A DNA stretch of 64,000 nucleotides from Chitinophagales bacterium (GTDB taxonomy: Bacteria; Bacteroidota; Bacteroidia; Chitinophagales; Chitinophagaceae), in contig JAATFV010000154.1 in NCBI GenBank assembly GCA_015655015.1, forward strand, positions 1-64,000, given 5' to 3'. The notes under the pieces are model-generated. The model had not been told where the DNA came from. It worked only from the letters and a program-made list of their open reading frames with translations, and made no database searches. A program made the position numbers and the translations under genes. Positions within the stretch are counted from its first letter, which is position 1; each line of letters opens with the position of its first letter. Shown here piece by piece: positions 15,340 through 23,018 of the stretch.

Positions 15340-15411
15340 ATGGATCAGCAAAATAAGACGGATCAGCAGACCAAGATGGATCAGCAGAACAAGACGGATC
15401 AGCAGAACAAC
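15340..15411 (+). repeat. Four in-frame 18-bp tandem repeats at the start of the PLP enzyme gene
   Basis: Four units of 18 bp of the form (ATG/ACG)GATCAGCAGAACAAG. Because unit 1 and unit 3 both begin with ATG, two alternative start codons (15340, 15376) are created by the repeat itself. Confidence 0.9.
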
Positions 15412-16584
15412 GAATGGTATACTATTGACAACATCGACCAGCTGGACTCTCCGGTCCTGGTAATCTATCCCGACCGGGTAAAAGCGAACATCCGTCTGGC
15501 GGTGGAAATGGTCGGCGGCGATACCTCCCGTCTGCGCCCCCATGTCAAAACACATAAATCACCGGATGCCACCCGCCTGCTGCTGGAAGCCGGGATCCGT
15601 AAATTTAAATGCGCCACCATCGCCGAGGCGGAAATGCTGGCCCTTTGCGGAGCCGAAGACGTCTTGCTGGCTTATCAGCCTGTTGGCCCCAAACTGGGGC
15701 GATTCGTTTCCCTGATACGGAAATATCCTGCTACAAAATTTTCCTGCCTGATAGACGACCCTGCGGCAGCCCGGGCGATGAATACCGTTTACTCTGCGGC
15801 CGGCCTCATTGTCCCGGTTTATATCGACCTGAACCTGGGCATGAACCGTACCGGCATCCTCCCGGGAGCAGCAGCGCTCCGATTATATAAGGAGGCCTTA
15901 CAAATGCAGGGCATCCTTCCCATCGGCCTTCATGCGTATGATGGGCATATCCGTGACGTAGATTTTGAGGACCGCCGGCAAAAATGCGATGCCGCCTTCG
16001 TATCGGTCGCTGCCCTCGCAGCTGCCATCACCGGCTCAGCCACCGCAGCCATTCCCTCCGTCCCAGCCGCTTCAACAGGCGCCCCAGACTCTCCCGCATC
16101 CGGCAGGCCCCCAGCTCCCATCATCATCGCAGGCGGCACTCCCACCTTCTCCGTTCATTGCAGCAGAGAAGGCGTCGAATGCAGCCCCGGCACCTTTATA
16201 TATTGGGACAAAGGGTACAGCGATGGCTGCCCGGAACAGGCTTTTTCTCCGGCGGCGCTCGTCATCACCCGGGTAGTCTCCCTCCCTGAACCCACGAAAT
16301 TATGCCTGGACTTAGGCCACAAATCCATTGCTGCAGAGAATGAGCTCAGCCGGCGGGTCGTCTTCCTCAATGCTCCGGGGCTGCAGCCCCTTGGTCAGAG
16401 CGAAGAGCACCTGGTGGTAGATGCCGGTCCCGCTCATTCTTACCAGACAGGCGATGTCCTGTATGGCCTGCCCATACATATTTGCCCCAGCGTAGCCCTC
16501 TATGAAAGAGCTTATACGATCGAAAAAGGCCGGATCACGGGAGAATGGAAAAATACGGGAAGGGATAGAAAGATTAGCTTATAG
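15340..16584 (+). CDS. D-threonine aldolase / D-serine dehydratase-like PLP enzyme (DSD1 family)
   Basis: A 414-residue fold-type III PLP enzyme. The open frame begins at TTG 15265 overlapping ridA, but ATG 15340 is a better start. The N-terminus has four 6-residue repeats (MDQQNK, TDQQTK, MDQQNK, TDQQNN), then the conserved ELDSP-like LDSPVLVIYPDRV. The PLP lysine lies in RPHVKTHKSPD (about Lys70). The alanine-racemase-like barrel follows, with DLNLGMNRTG and GLHAYDGHI. A C-terminal beta domain carries HICPSV, corresponding to the His/Cys metal site of D-threonine aldolases. A 30-residue Ala/Pro/Ser insert (about 231-260) interrupts the barrel before IIIAGGTPTF. Likely activities are D-Thr cleavage or D-Ser dehydration; sequence alone does not decide. 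Confidence 0.85.
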   Translation: MDQQNKTDQQTKMDQQNKTDQQNNEWYTIDNIDQLDSPVLVIYPDRVKANIRLAVEMVGGDTSRLRPHVKTHKSPDATRLLLEAGIRKFKCATIAEAEMLALCGAEDVLLAYQPVGPKLGRFVSLIRKYPATKFSCLIDDPAAARAMNTVYSAAGLIVPVYIDLNLGMNRTGILPGAAALRLYKEALQMQGILPIGLHAYDGHIRDVDFEDRRQKCDAAFVSVAALAAAITGSATAAIPSVPAASTGAPDSPASGRPPAPIIIAGGTPTFSVHCSREGVECSPGTFIYWDKGYSDGCPEQAFSPAALVITRVVSLPEPTKLCLDLGHKSIAAENELSRRVVFLNAPGLQPLGQSEEHLVVDAGPAHSYQTGDVLYGLPIHICPSVALYERAYTIEKGRITGEWKNTGRDRKISL

Positions 16585-16731
16585 GAGCATCCTTTGCAGC
16601 TTTTTCACCGTATAAATACTCTTATCTAGATGTTAAAAAAGGGCATTTCACCGGAAAACACCCCTGTATTCACCGACCGCCTATGGTGTGAGGAATAATT
16701 ATACTTTAAATTGCCGTCACTTTGTGTATGA

Positions 16732-16784
16732 TTTTTCGACCAGAAAACAATTTTGTTCGAAAAACCATTAATTCGATAATTTTG
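16732..16784 (+). promoter_or_regulatory. Promoter and inverted repeat of the inositol-lipid operon
   Basis: The -33 box TTTG (16752-16755) and the perfect -7 box TAATTTTG (16777-16784; TAnnTTTG) are 21 bp apart, 32 bp before the start of the MIPS gene. Arms TTTTTCGA (16732-16739) and TCGAAAAA (16757-16764) form an 8-bp inverted repeat that straddles the -33 box, a likely operator. The 232-bp gap 16585-16816 holds no other recognisable feature. Confidence 0.6.
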
Positions 16785-16816
16785 TAGCCATCTATTCAAC
16801 TTTAAACAATAAGACC

Positions 16817-18133
16817 ATGGAAGTAAAAGAACCGACTGGCAGGCTGGGAGTGTTAATCCCCGGTTTGGGCGCCGTAGCAACTACGATGATCGCAGGCGTC
16901 GAAGCCATTAAAAAGGGATTGGCGCAACCGATTGGATCTATCACGCAAATGGGGAATATACACCTGAACAGAAAGTCAGGCAATAACTATCCCAAGATCA
17001 AGGATTTCGTTCCCCTGGCCAACTTGCAGGACCTCGTATTTGGCGGCTGGGATGTATATGAGGATAATGTATATGAAGCAGCTGTTAACGCCAGGGTGCT
17101 GGAACCAGGTATGTTACAGGCCCTGCGCCCCGAGCTGGAAGCGCTGAAACCCATGAAAGCGGTTTTTGAAAAAGAATATGCAAAAAATCTGGACGGCACC
17201 CATGTAAAAACCGCCGCTAATAAATATGAGCTGGCCAAGGCCCTCATGGAAGACATGACCAGCTTCCAGGAGACCCGCGATTGCGATCGTCTCGTGATCG
17301 TCTGGTGCGGCTCTACGGAAAAATATATTGAACCTTCCGAGGTGCACGAAAGCCTGAGCGCCTTCGAGAAAGGCTTAAAGGACAACGATCCCCGGATCGC
17401 GCCCAGCATGATCTATGCGTATGCCGCACTTAAGCTGGGTATTCCCTTCCTGAACGGGGCCCCTAATCTTACCGTCGATATTCCGGCCCTCGTGGAATTA
17501 TCTAAACAGACAGGTGCTCCGATCGCCGGTAAAGACTTCAAAACCGGACAAACTCTCATGAAGACCATTCTCGCCCCCGGCCTTCAAGCCCGCGCATTGG
17601 GAGTAAAAGGATGGTTCTCCACGAATATCCTGGGCAACAGGGATGGATATGTACTGGATGATCCGGATAACTTCCGCACCAAGGAAGTGTCCAAGCTCAG
17701 CGTATTGGAAGACATCCTGCGCCCCGATCTCAGCCCCGAATTATACAGCGAATTATATCATAAGATCCGCATCAACTATTATCCTCCTCATGGTGATAAT
17801 AAAGAGAGCTGGGATAATATCGATATTTTTGGCTGGCTGGGCTATCAGATGCAGATCAAGATCAATTTCCTTTGCCGGGATTCCATTCTTGCAGCTCCAC
17901 TGGTGCTGGACCTGGCTTTGTTCGGCGATCTGGCTAAAAGATCAGGCCTCAGCGGCGTACAGGAATGGCTGTCTTTCTACTTCAAATCTCCACAGACCAG
18001 CCCGGGATTCCGCCCTGAGCATGATATATTTAAACAATTAAACCATTTGCAGAACGCCCTTCGCAAGCTAATGGGTGAAGAACAGCTAAACGCGGAAGGT
18101 CTGACATATGCCGAAGAAGGAATAACGGCCTGA
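16817..18133 (+). CDS. ino1: Inositol-3-phosphate (myo-inositol-1-phosphate) synthase
   Basis: A 438-residue NAD-dependent enzyme converting D-glucose 6-phosphate to 1D-myo-inositol 3-phosphate. N-terminal Rossmann motif VLIPGLGAVATTMIAGVEAI (nucleotide binding, residues about 12-31); central catalytic region with PNLTVDIPALVELSKQTGAPIAGKDFKTGQTLMKTIL, whose GKDFKTGQT is a family signature with catalytic lysines; and GWFSTNILGNRDGYVL. Length fits the bacterial/archaeal type. It is the first gene of an operon: the next gene starts 2 bp later. The neighbours indicate that the product feeds inositol phospholipid and sphingolipid synthesis rather than a soluble osmolyte. Confidence 0.92.
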   Translation: MEVKEPTGRLGVLIPGLGAVATTMIAGVEAIKKGLAQPIGSITQMGNIHLNRKSGNNYPKIKDFVPLANLQDLVFGGWDVYEDNVYEAAVNARVLEPGMLQALRPELEALKPMKAVFEKEYAKNLDGTHVKTAANKYELAKALMEDMTSFQETRDCDRLVIVWCGSTEKYIEPSEVHESLSAFEKGLKDNDPRIAPSMIYAYAALKLGIPFLNGAPNLTVDIPALVELSKQTGAPIAGKDFKTGQTLMKTILAPGLQARALGVKGWFSTNILGNRDGYVLDDPDNFRTKEVSKLSVLEDILRPDLSPELYSELYHKIRINYYPPHGDNKESWDNIDIFGWLGYQMQIKINFLCRDSILAAPLVLDLALFGDLAKRSGLSGVQEWLSFYFKSPQTSPGFRPEHDIFKQLNHLQNALRKLMGEEQLNAEGLTYAEEGITA

Positions 18134-18135
18134 TA

Positions 18136-18600
18136 ATGGAAAAGGTCCATCGACTCATTTCCACTTGTTTGGGAATAGGCTATACTCCAAAAGGCGGGGG
18201 CACTGTAGCTGCCATTGCTTGTTGTATAGTCTGGTACTTTGCCCGGACTGGTGGAAGTGAGTTTGTTTTTGGCCCGGTTCTGGCGACCGGAGTCATCTTT
18301 GCCTTCGGCGTCTGGAGTTCCAATAAAGTGGAGGCCGAATGGGGGAAAGATAGCTCTAAGGTTGTCATTGATGAAGTGGCCGGAATGTGCCTCACCCTCC
18401 TGTTTGTTCCCGTTCGCTGGCAATATATCCTCTGCGGGCTGATCCTGTTCCGGTTTTTTGATATTGCCAAGCCGCTGGGTATACGAAAAATGGAAGAACT
18501 AAACGGGGGTTGGGGCGTTATGATGGACGATATGCTGGCAGGCCTGTATGCTAATATAATCCTCCAGGTGGTCGTGCTGAGTAAGTTATGGCAAATATGA
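18136..18600 (+). CDS. PgpA-like phosphatase, probably phosphatidylinositol-phosphate phosphatase
   Basis: A 154-residue integral membrane protein of the phosphatidylglycerophosphatase A family. It shows the start STCLGIGYTPKGGGTVAAI, the acidic motif VVIDEVAGMCLTLLFVP and the C-terminal IRKMEELNGGWGVMMDDMLAGLYANI, which supplies the DDxxAG-type metal site. PgpA itself dephosphorylates phosphatidylglycerophosphate. Here the position between MIPS and a CDP-alcohol phosphotransferase suggests removal of the phosphate from phosphatidylinositol phosphate, as described for the homologous Bacteroides cluster (inference for this strain). Two bp separate it from ino1, and its end overlaps the next gene. 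Confidence 0.82.
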   Translation: MEKVHRLISTCLGIGYTPKGGGTVAAIACCIVWYFARTGGSEFVFGPVLATGVIFAFGVWSSNKVEAEWGKDSSKVVIDEVAGMCLTLLFVPVRWQYILCGLILFRFFDIAKPLGIRKMEELNGGWGVMMDDMLAGLYANIILQVVVLSKLWQI

Positions 18601-18989
18601 TGACTTTTACAAAAGCGCAGGTAGCCTCGCTGCTGGCTACAGGCGTCGATTTCCTGGTAACCTTCCTGCTGCTCCGCTGGGCAGGAGTCCCTCCCGTGGC
18701 AGCAAGCGCAAAAGTGACTTTTTGCGGGGCGACTGGTACCCTTTGCGGTGGAGTCACCCATTTCATGGTCAGCCGTACATGGGTATTCAACGCACAGGAG
18801 AAAAAATGGGCCGAACAGCTCAACCGGTATGCGCTGGTCTGGATTGGTAACCTTATACTCAATGTATCAGGCCTTTATCTTCTCTCCAGCTACACAGAGA
18901 TCAGCCATATGTTAGCCAAGGTGACGATTGCAATTATAGTAGCTGTTTTTTACAACTACGTATTGCAGAAAAGATTTGTATTTAAATAA
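18588..18989 (+). CDS. GtrA-family four-TM membrane protein
   Basis: A 133-residue protein with four predicted TM helices (about residues 10-30, 40-58, 80-100, 106-125) and the GtrA pattern (TFTKAQVASLLATGVDFLVTFLL, then FCGATGTLCGGVTHFMVSRTWVF and a basic end YNYVLQKRFVFK). GtrA proteins are thought to flip lipid-linked sugars or other glycosyl lipids. The gene overlaps the phosphatase gene by 13 bp from ATG 18588; ATG 18597 would give a classic ATGA overlap and ATG 18600 is also in frame. Inside an inositol-lipid operon, a role in moving or glycosylating the lipid is possible but untested. Confidence 0.8.
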   Translation: MANMMTFTKAQVASLLATGVDFLVTFLLLRWAGVPPVAASAKVTFCGATGTLCGGVTHFMVSRTWVFNAQEKKWAEQLNRYALVWIGNLILNVSGLYLLSSYTEISHMLAKVTIAIIVAVFYNYVLQKRFVFK

Positions 18990-18994
18990 GACTG

Positions 18995-21544
18995 ATGAAT
19001 AAGGAAGGATTTTGTATAAGAGTATGTATTACGGCGATACTGGTCATGACAGGAGTTGTTAGCGGCATGGCTCAAACAATAATAACGGGATATGTCAAAG
19101 ATTCCGCAACGCAGGCGCCCCTGTCGAACGCCAGCGTTTCGATAAAAGGTCAGCGGGGCGGGGCCCGTACGAATTCAGACGGCAGATTCAGAATCCCGGT
19201 AGACAAAGCTCCCCTGAATATCGTTGTCTCCATCGTAGGCTATAATTCCCATACCCTCCACCTTGACGACCTGCCATCCCTGGATCTGACCATCACTCTT
19301 TCCCGCGATTTCAAGGACTTAGGGCATGTTACGGTCCGGAATAAGAAACAGAAATATCGCAATAAAGGCAATCCTGCTGTCGAACTGATCCGCCAGGTCA
19401 TCGACAATAAGAACAAGAACAGGATGGAAGCCTATAATTTCGCCACCTACGAGAAATACGAGAAGCTGCAGGTCTCTGTTAATAAGCTTTCCGATAAGGT
19501 CGGTCACAACAAATTACTCAAGCCCTACCATTTCCTGGTTGAGAACGGTGATACGACCAAATTGGAAGGCCGCACCCTCTCGCCTGTTTACCTGGAAGAA
19601 ACCCTTTCCGATGTCTACTACCGGAAAAGCCCGGAAAAGACCAAAACTATTATCAAAGGACAACGTAAGGTCGACTTCGGGGAATTCCTGGATATGGGAG
19701 GGATCAGCATGTACCTCAATCGCCTTTACCAGGATTTCAACGTATACGACAACAATATCTCCGTCTTTACCAACTTATTCCTGAGCCCGATCGCTGATAT
19801 GGGTCCCACCTTCTATATGTATTTTATAGATGATACGGTCATGGTGGACAGTCAGAAACTGGTGCGGCTCTCTTTTCGCCCCAGGAATCCGAACGATCTG
19901 CTCTTCCGGGGCACCTTGTGGATCACCCTGGACGGCAACTATGCCATTCAGAAGCTGAAGCTGCTGGTAAGCAAGAGCATCAACTTCAACTTCGTCCGGG
20001 AAATGAAGATCGACCAGGACTTTACAAGGATGCCGGACGGACGTTACCTGCTCTCTAAAAGTGATGTGCTGGGGGACTTCGGGATCAATAAGACGGGTAC
20101 GGGGCTATTCGGTGAGCGGGTCGTCTCATTTAGAAATTTTTCCACCAATCAGCCCGTTGCTGACAGTGTCTTCAAAGGACCTCCCACTGTCATCCTGGAT
20201 AGCGCTGTCGCCCAGAAGGACAGTTTTTGGGTCGCCACCCGGGGGGCCGATACCCTTACCCGGGCTGAATCAAAAGTCTACGCGAACGTGGATAGCCTCC
20301 GGAATATGAAATCGTTCAAAAGGCTGATGGACTATGGCACCCTGCTCCTGGCCGGGTACAAGCAGGCAGGGATCTTCGAAATAGGACCAGCCAGCACTTT
20401 TTACAGCTTTAACCCCGTGGAAGGATTTCGGTTACGTTTTGGAGGCAGGACCACTACCAAGCTCAGCACCCGTTACTATTCCGAGGCCTATGCGGCCTAT
20501 GGATTCAAGGACCAGAAATGGAAATACTTCCTCAGCGGCACCTATTCGCTGAATAATAAATCCATCTATGGCTTTCCCCAGAATTATGTCCGGGCTTCCT
20601 ATCAGCACGATACCAAGATCCCGGGACAGGAGCTGCAGTTCGTACAGGAAGACAACTTCCTCCTGTCTTTCAAACGGGGCAACAACGATAAATGGCTCTA
20701 CAACGACATTTTCCGGCTGGATTATAAGAAAGAATTCGGGGATCACTTTTCCTATGAATTCGGTTACAAATACTGGAAGCAGTCTCCGGCCGGCACGATC
20801 GCTTATGTGAAACAGACCGGGGGTATCAATGATTCCATTCCGGCCATCACCACGTCAGAGATCTCTGCGGAATTTCGCTGGGCGCCTCACGAACAGTTTT
20901 ATATCGGTAAGCTGTACCGGGTTCCTATCGTGAACAAATACCCAATTTTCGATTTTCGCTACACGGCAGGTATCAAAGGATTGACGGGCGGGGAATACAA
21001 TTACCACCGTTTTGACGTCGATATCTTCAAAAGGTTCTATCTTGGGCCCATCGGGTATACCGACATTACCCTTGACGGGGGCTATCTGTTCGGAAAAGTA
21101 CCTTTTGCCCTGGCGGAGATCAGCCATGCCAACCAGACCTATGCCTATCAGCTGGCCTCCTATAACCTCATGAATTTCATGGAGTTCATCAGTGACCACT
21201 ATGGCAGTATCATGATCGACCACTATTTCAACGGGTTTTTCTTCAACAAGATCCCCCTGCTGAAAAAGCTGAAATGGAGGGAAGTCATTGAGGCTAAGGT
21301 ACTTTGGAGCGGAATTCGGGATGAGAACAACCCCCTGAAGACCGCCGACCAGGTGAAATTCCCCCTTACCAACGGATTGGTAGAGACCTTCTCTATGAAC
21401 CAGACCCCTTATGTAGAGGCCGGTTTCGCCGTCGCTAATATTTTCAAGCTGATAAGGGTGGACTTCATCAAAAGATTCACTTACCTTAATCACCCGGAAA
21501 TTCCTACCTGGGGTATCCGGGCAAGAACTAAATTTGACTTTTGA
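18995..21544 (+). CDS. DUF5686 outer-membrane protein with carboxypeptidase-regulatory-like domain
   Basis: An 849-residue exported protein. Signal peptide residues 1-27 (VCITAILVMTGVVSGMAQ), then a CarboxypepD_reg-like beta-sandwich (about 29-108: ITGYVKDSATQAPLSNASVSIKGQRGG), then the large DUF5686 domain typical of Bacteroidota, rich in aromatic/alternating strands and ending with the pattern WGIRARTKFDF, compatible with an outer-membrane beta-barrel. Function is unknown for this family. It lies 5 bp after gtrA and 8 bp before the CDP-alcohol phosphotransferase, so it is cotranscribed with inositol-lipid genes. An envelope role in placing or using the lipid is only inference. Confidence 0.82.
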   Translation: MNKEGFCIRVCITAILVMTGVVSGMAQTIITGYVKDSATQAPLSNASVSIKGQRGGARTNSDGRFRIPVDKAPLNIVVSIVGYNSHTLHLDDLPSLDLTITLSRDFKDLGHVTVRNKKQKYRNKGNPAVELIRQVIDNKNKNRMEAYNFATYEKYEKLQVSVNKLSDKVGHNKLLKPYHFLVENGDTTKLEGRTLSPVYLEETLSDVYYRKSPEKTKTIIKGQRKVDFGEFLDMGGISMYLNRLYQDFNVYDNNISVFTNLFLSPIADMGPTFYMYFIDDTVMVDSQKLVRLSFRPRNPNDLLFRGTLWITLDGNYAIQKLKLLVSKSINFNFVREMKIDQDFTRMPDGRYLLSKSDVLGDFGINKTGTGLFGERVVSFRNFSTNQPVADSVFKGPPTVILDSAVAQKDSFWVATRGADTLTRAESKVYANVDSLRNMKSFKRLMDYGTLLLAGYKQAGIFEIGPASTFYSFNPVEGFRLRFGGRTTTKLSTRYYSEAYAAYGFKDQKWKYFLSGTYSLNNKSIYGFPQNYVRASYQHDTKIPGQELQFVQEDNFLLSFKRGNNDKWLYNDIFRLDYKKEFGDHFSYEFGYKYWKQSPAGTIAYVKQTGGINDSIPAITTSEISAEFRWAPHEQFYIGKLYRVPIVNKYPIFDFRYTAGIKGLTGGEYNYHRFDVDIFKRFYLGPIGYTDITLDGGYLFGKVPFALAEISHANQTYAYQLASYNLMNFMEFISDHYGSIMIDHYFNGFFFNKIPLLKKLKWREVIEAKVLWSGIRDENNPLKTADQVKFPLTNGLVETFSMNQTPYVEAGFAVANIFKLIRVDFIKRFTYLNHPEIPTWGIRARTKFDF

Positions 21545-21552
21545 TTTGAATT

Positions 21553-23013
21553 ATGAGCATTCGCAATCAGTTACAGTTAAGTATATATAAGGTCATCAAT
21601 CCCTTAGTGAAGCTGTTGATCAAGGCCGGCCTTACTCCGAATATGGTAACGACCATCGGGTTGCTGCTGAATATCGGCGTCTCCATTATCTTCATCGCAG
21701 GGGCCGAGGAAGGTAAAAGAGGCGATCTTTCTTATGTAGGATGGGCCGGGGCGCTGATCCTGTTCGCAGGTCTGTTCGACATGCTGGACGGACAGGTCGC
21801 CAGACTGGGGAATATGAGCTCCCGTTTCGGGGCCTTGTACGATTCCGTACTCGACCGGTACAGCGAATTGATCCTGTTCCTGGGCATTTGTTATTACCTG
21901 GTAGCCCATCACTATTTCTTCAGCTCCCTTTTTGCTTTTATCGGAATGATCGGAAGCCTGATGGTCAGCTATACCCGGGCAAGAGCGGAAGGATTGGGCA
22001 TTGAATGCAAGGATGGGCTGATGCAAAGGCCGGAAAGGGTGATCCTGATAGCGGTCTCCGCCCTTGCCTGCGGAATCACAGGTCATTTTATCGGAGGAAA
22101 TTATAAGGTCCACTGGCCCGGCACTAATTTCCCCATCTTTGAAACGATCTCTATCTTCACCATTCCCCTCACCGTAATGGCGGTGCTCGCTAACTGGACA
22201 GCTATCGGCCGACTGATAGACGCAAAGAAAAGCCTGGAAGATCAGGCAGCCGCTCAGGAAGCGGCCCGGGCTGCGGCTCAGGCTGCCCTGGCAAATACAC
22301 AGACCGGTCCGGCAAAAAATCCGCCGGTTTCAATCCCGACGCCAGCGCAGACTTCGGCCCCGGCTTCTTCAAAAAGCTCAATCCCCGGATCGTCCGGTGG
22401 ATCTCCCGGCGCTTCTGTATGGCTCTTATGCCTGCTCTTATCGGCCATTACCACCCTGCCCGCCGGCGCCCAGGCCGCCAGATCCCCCATCGCTGCTACC
22501 GCTCACCAGGCCGCAGATCCTCACCCGATAGTCCGGGATGCCCAGGATACTTTTCCCATTCCTCCGCATAACCGCAACTCGCTGTTTTACCTGCAACGCA
22601 CACCCAATACCAATACGATCATATGCGAGCTGAACGAAAAAAATGGGAGACCCGACCAGGAGGATCCCGTACACGTATTGTGGGTCCGTTATACGGAACA
22701 GAAACAACGCCAGGAACTATCCTTCCTTCAGCGTCATTTCGCCTATGGCATTAAATCCCAGTCACTGGGCAATGACAAGTATGAACTGCACTTCATTTCG
22801 TATAAAAAATTGCCCCTGGTGCTCAAAAAATCCCCGGTCGATAACCAGCACCACGTCTATGCGAACATCCTGGGTAAGGAAGCGATATTAACACGGATCT
22901 ATATAAAGATCAATCCCGGTGGCTCCTTCTGGTCACCTAATGTAGAATATATTGAACTGAAAGGGACTGACCCCGATAACGGGAAAGAACTGATGCAACG
23001 AATCAAAACCTAG
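21553..23013 (+). CDS. CDP-alcohol phosphotransferase (PIP synthase-like) fused to DUF4833
   Basis: A 486-residue two-domain protein. Residues about 1-225 are a CDP-alcohol phosphatidyltransferase with the full catalytic pattern DxxDGxxARxxxxxxxxGxxxDxxxD from Asp76 to Asp101, and TM helices. Next is an Ala/Gln/Ser/Pro-rich linker (about 226-286), a hydrophobic segment like an internal signal peptide (about 287-308, VWLLCLLLSAITTLPAGAQA), and a DUF4833 domain (about 331-486) beginning DTFPIPPHNRNSLFYLQRTPNTNT and containing PVHVLWVRYTE. DUF4833 proteins are normally separate, secreted and uncharacterised. With MIPS in the operon, the enzyme half probably joins inositol phosphate to CDP-diacylglycerol (inference from the Bacteroides pathway). 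No frameshift or stop marks the fusion point. Confidence 0.85.
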   Translation: MSIRNQLQLSIYKVINPLVKLLIKAGLTPNMVTTIGLLLNIGVSIIFIAGAEEGKRGDLSYVGWAGALILFAGLFDMLDGQVARLGNMSSRFGALYDSVLDRYSELILFLGICYYLVAHHYFFSSLFAFIGMIGSLMVSYTRARAEGLGIECKDGLMQRPERVILIAVSALACGITGHFIGGNYKVHWPGTNFPIFETISIFTIPLTVMAVLANWTAIGRLIDAKKSLEDQAAAQEAARAAAQAALANTQTGPAKNPPVSIPTPAQTSAPASSKSSIPGSSGGSPGASVWLLCLLLSAITTLPAGAQAARSPIAATAHQAADPHPIVRDAQDTFPIPPHNRNSLFYLQRTPNTNTIICELNEKNGRPDQEDPVHVLWVRYTEQKQRQELSFLQRHFAYGIKSQSLGNDKYELHFISYKKLPLVLKKSPVDNQHHVYANILGKEAILTRIYIKINPGGSFWSPNVEYIELKGTDPDNGKELMQRIKT

Positions 23014-23018
23014 CGGAA

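Noticed and set aside
20855..21493. 212-codon minus-strand frame inside the DUF5686 gene
   Set aside because: Antisense shadow; the + strand protein continues with family features through this region.
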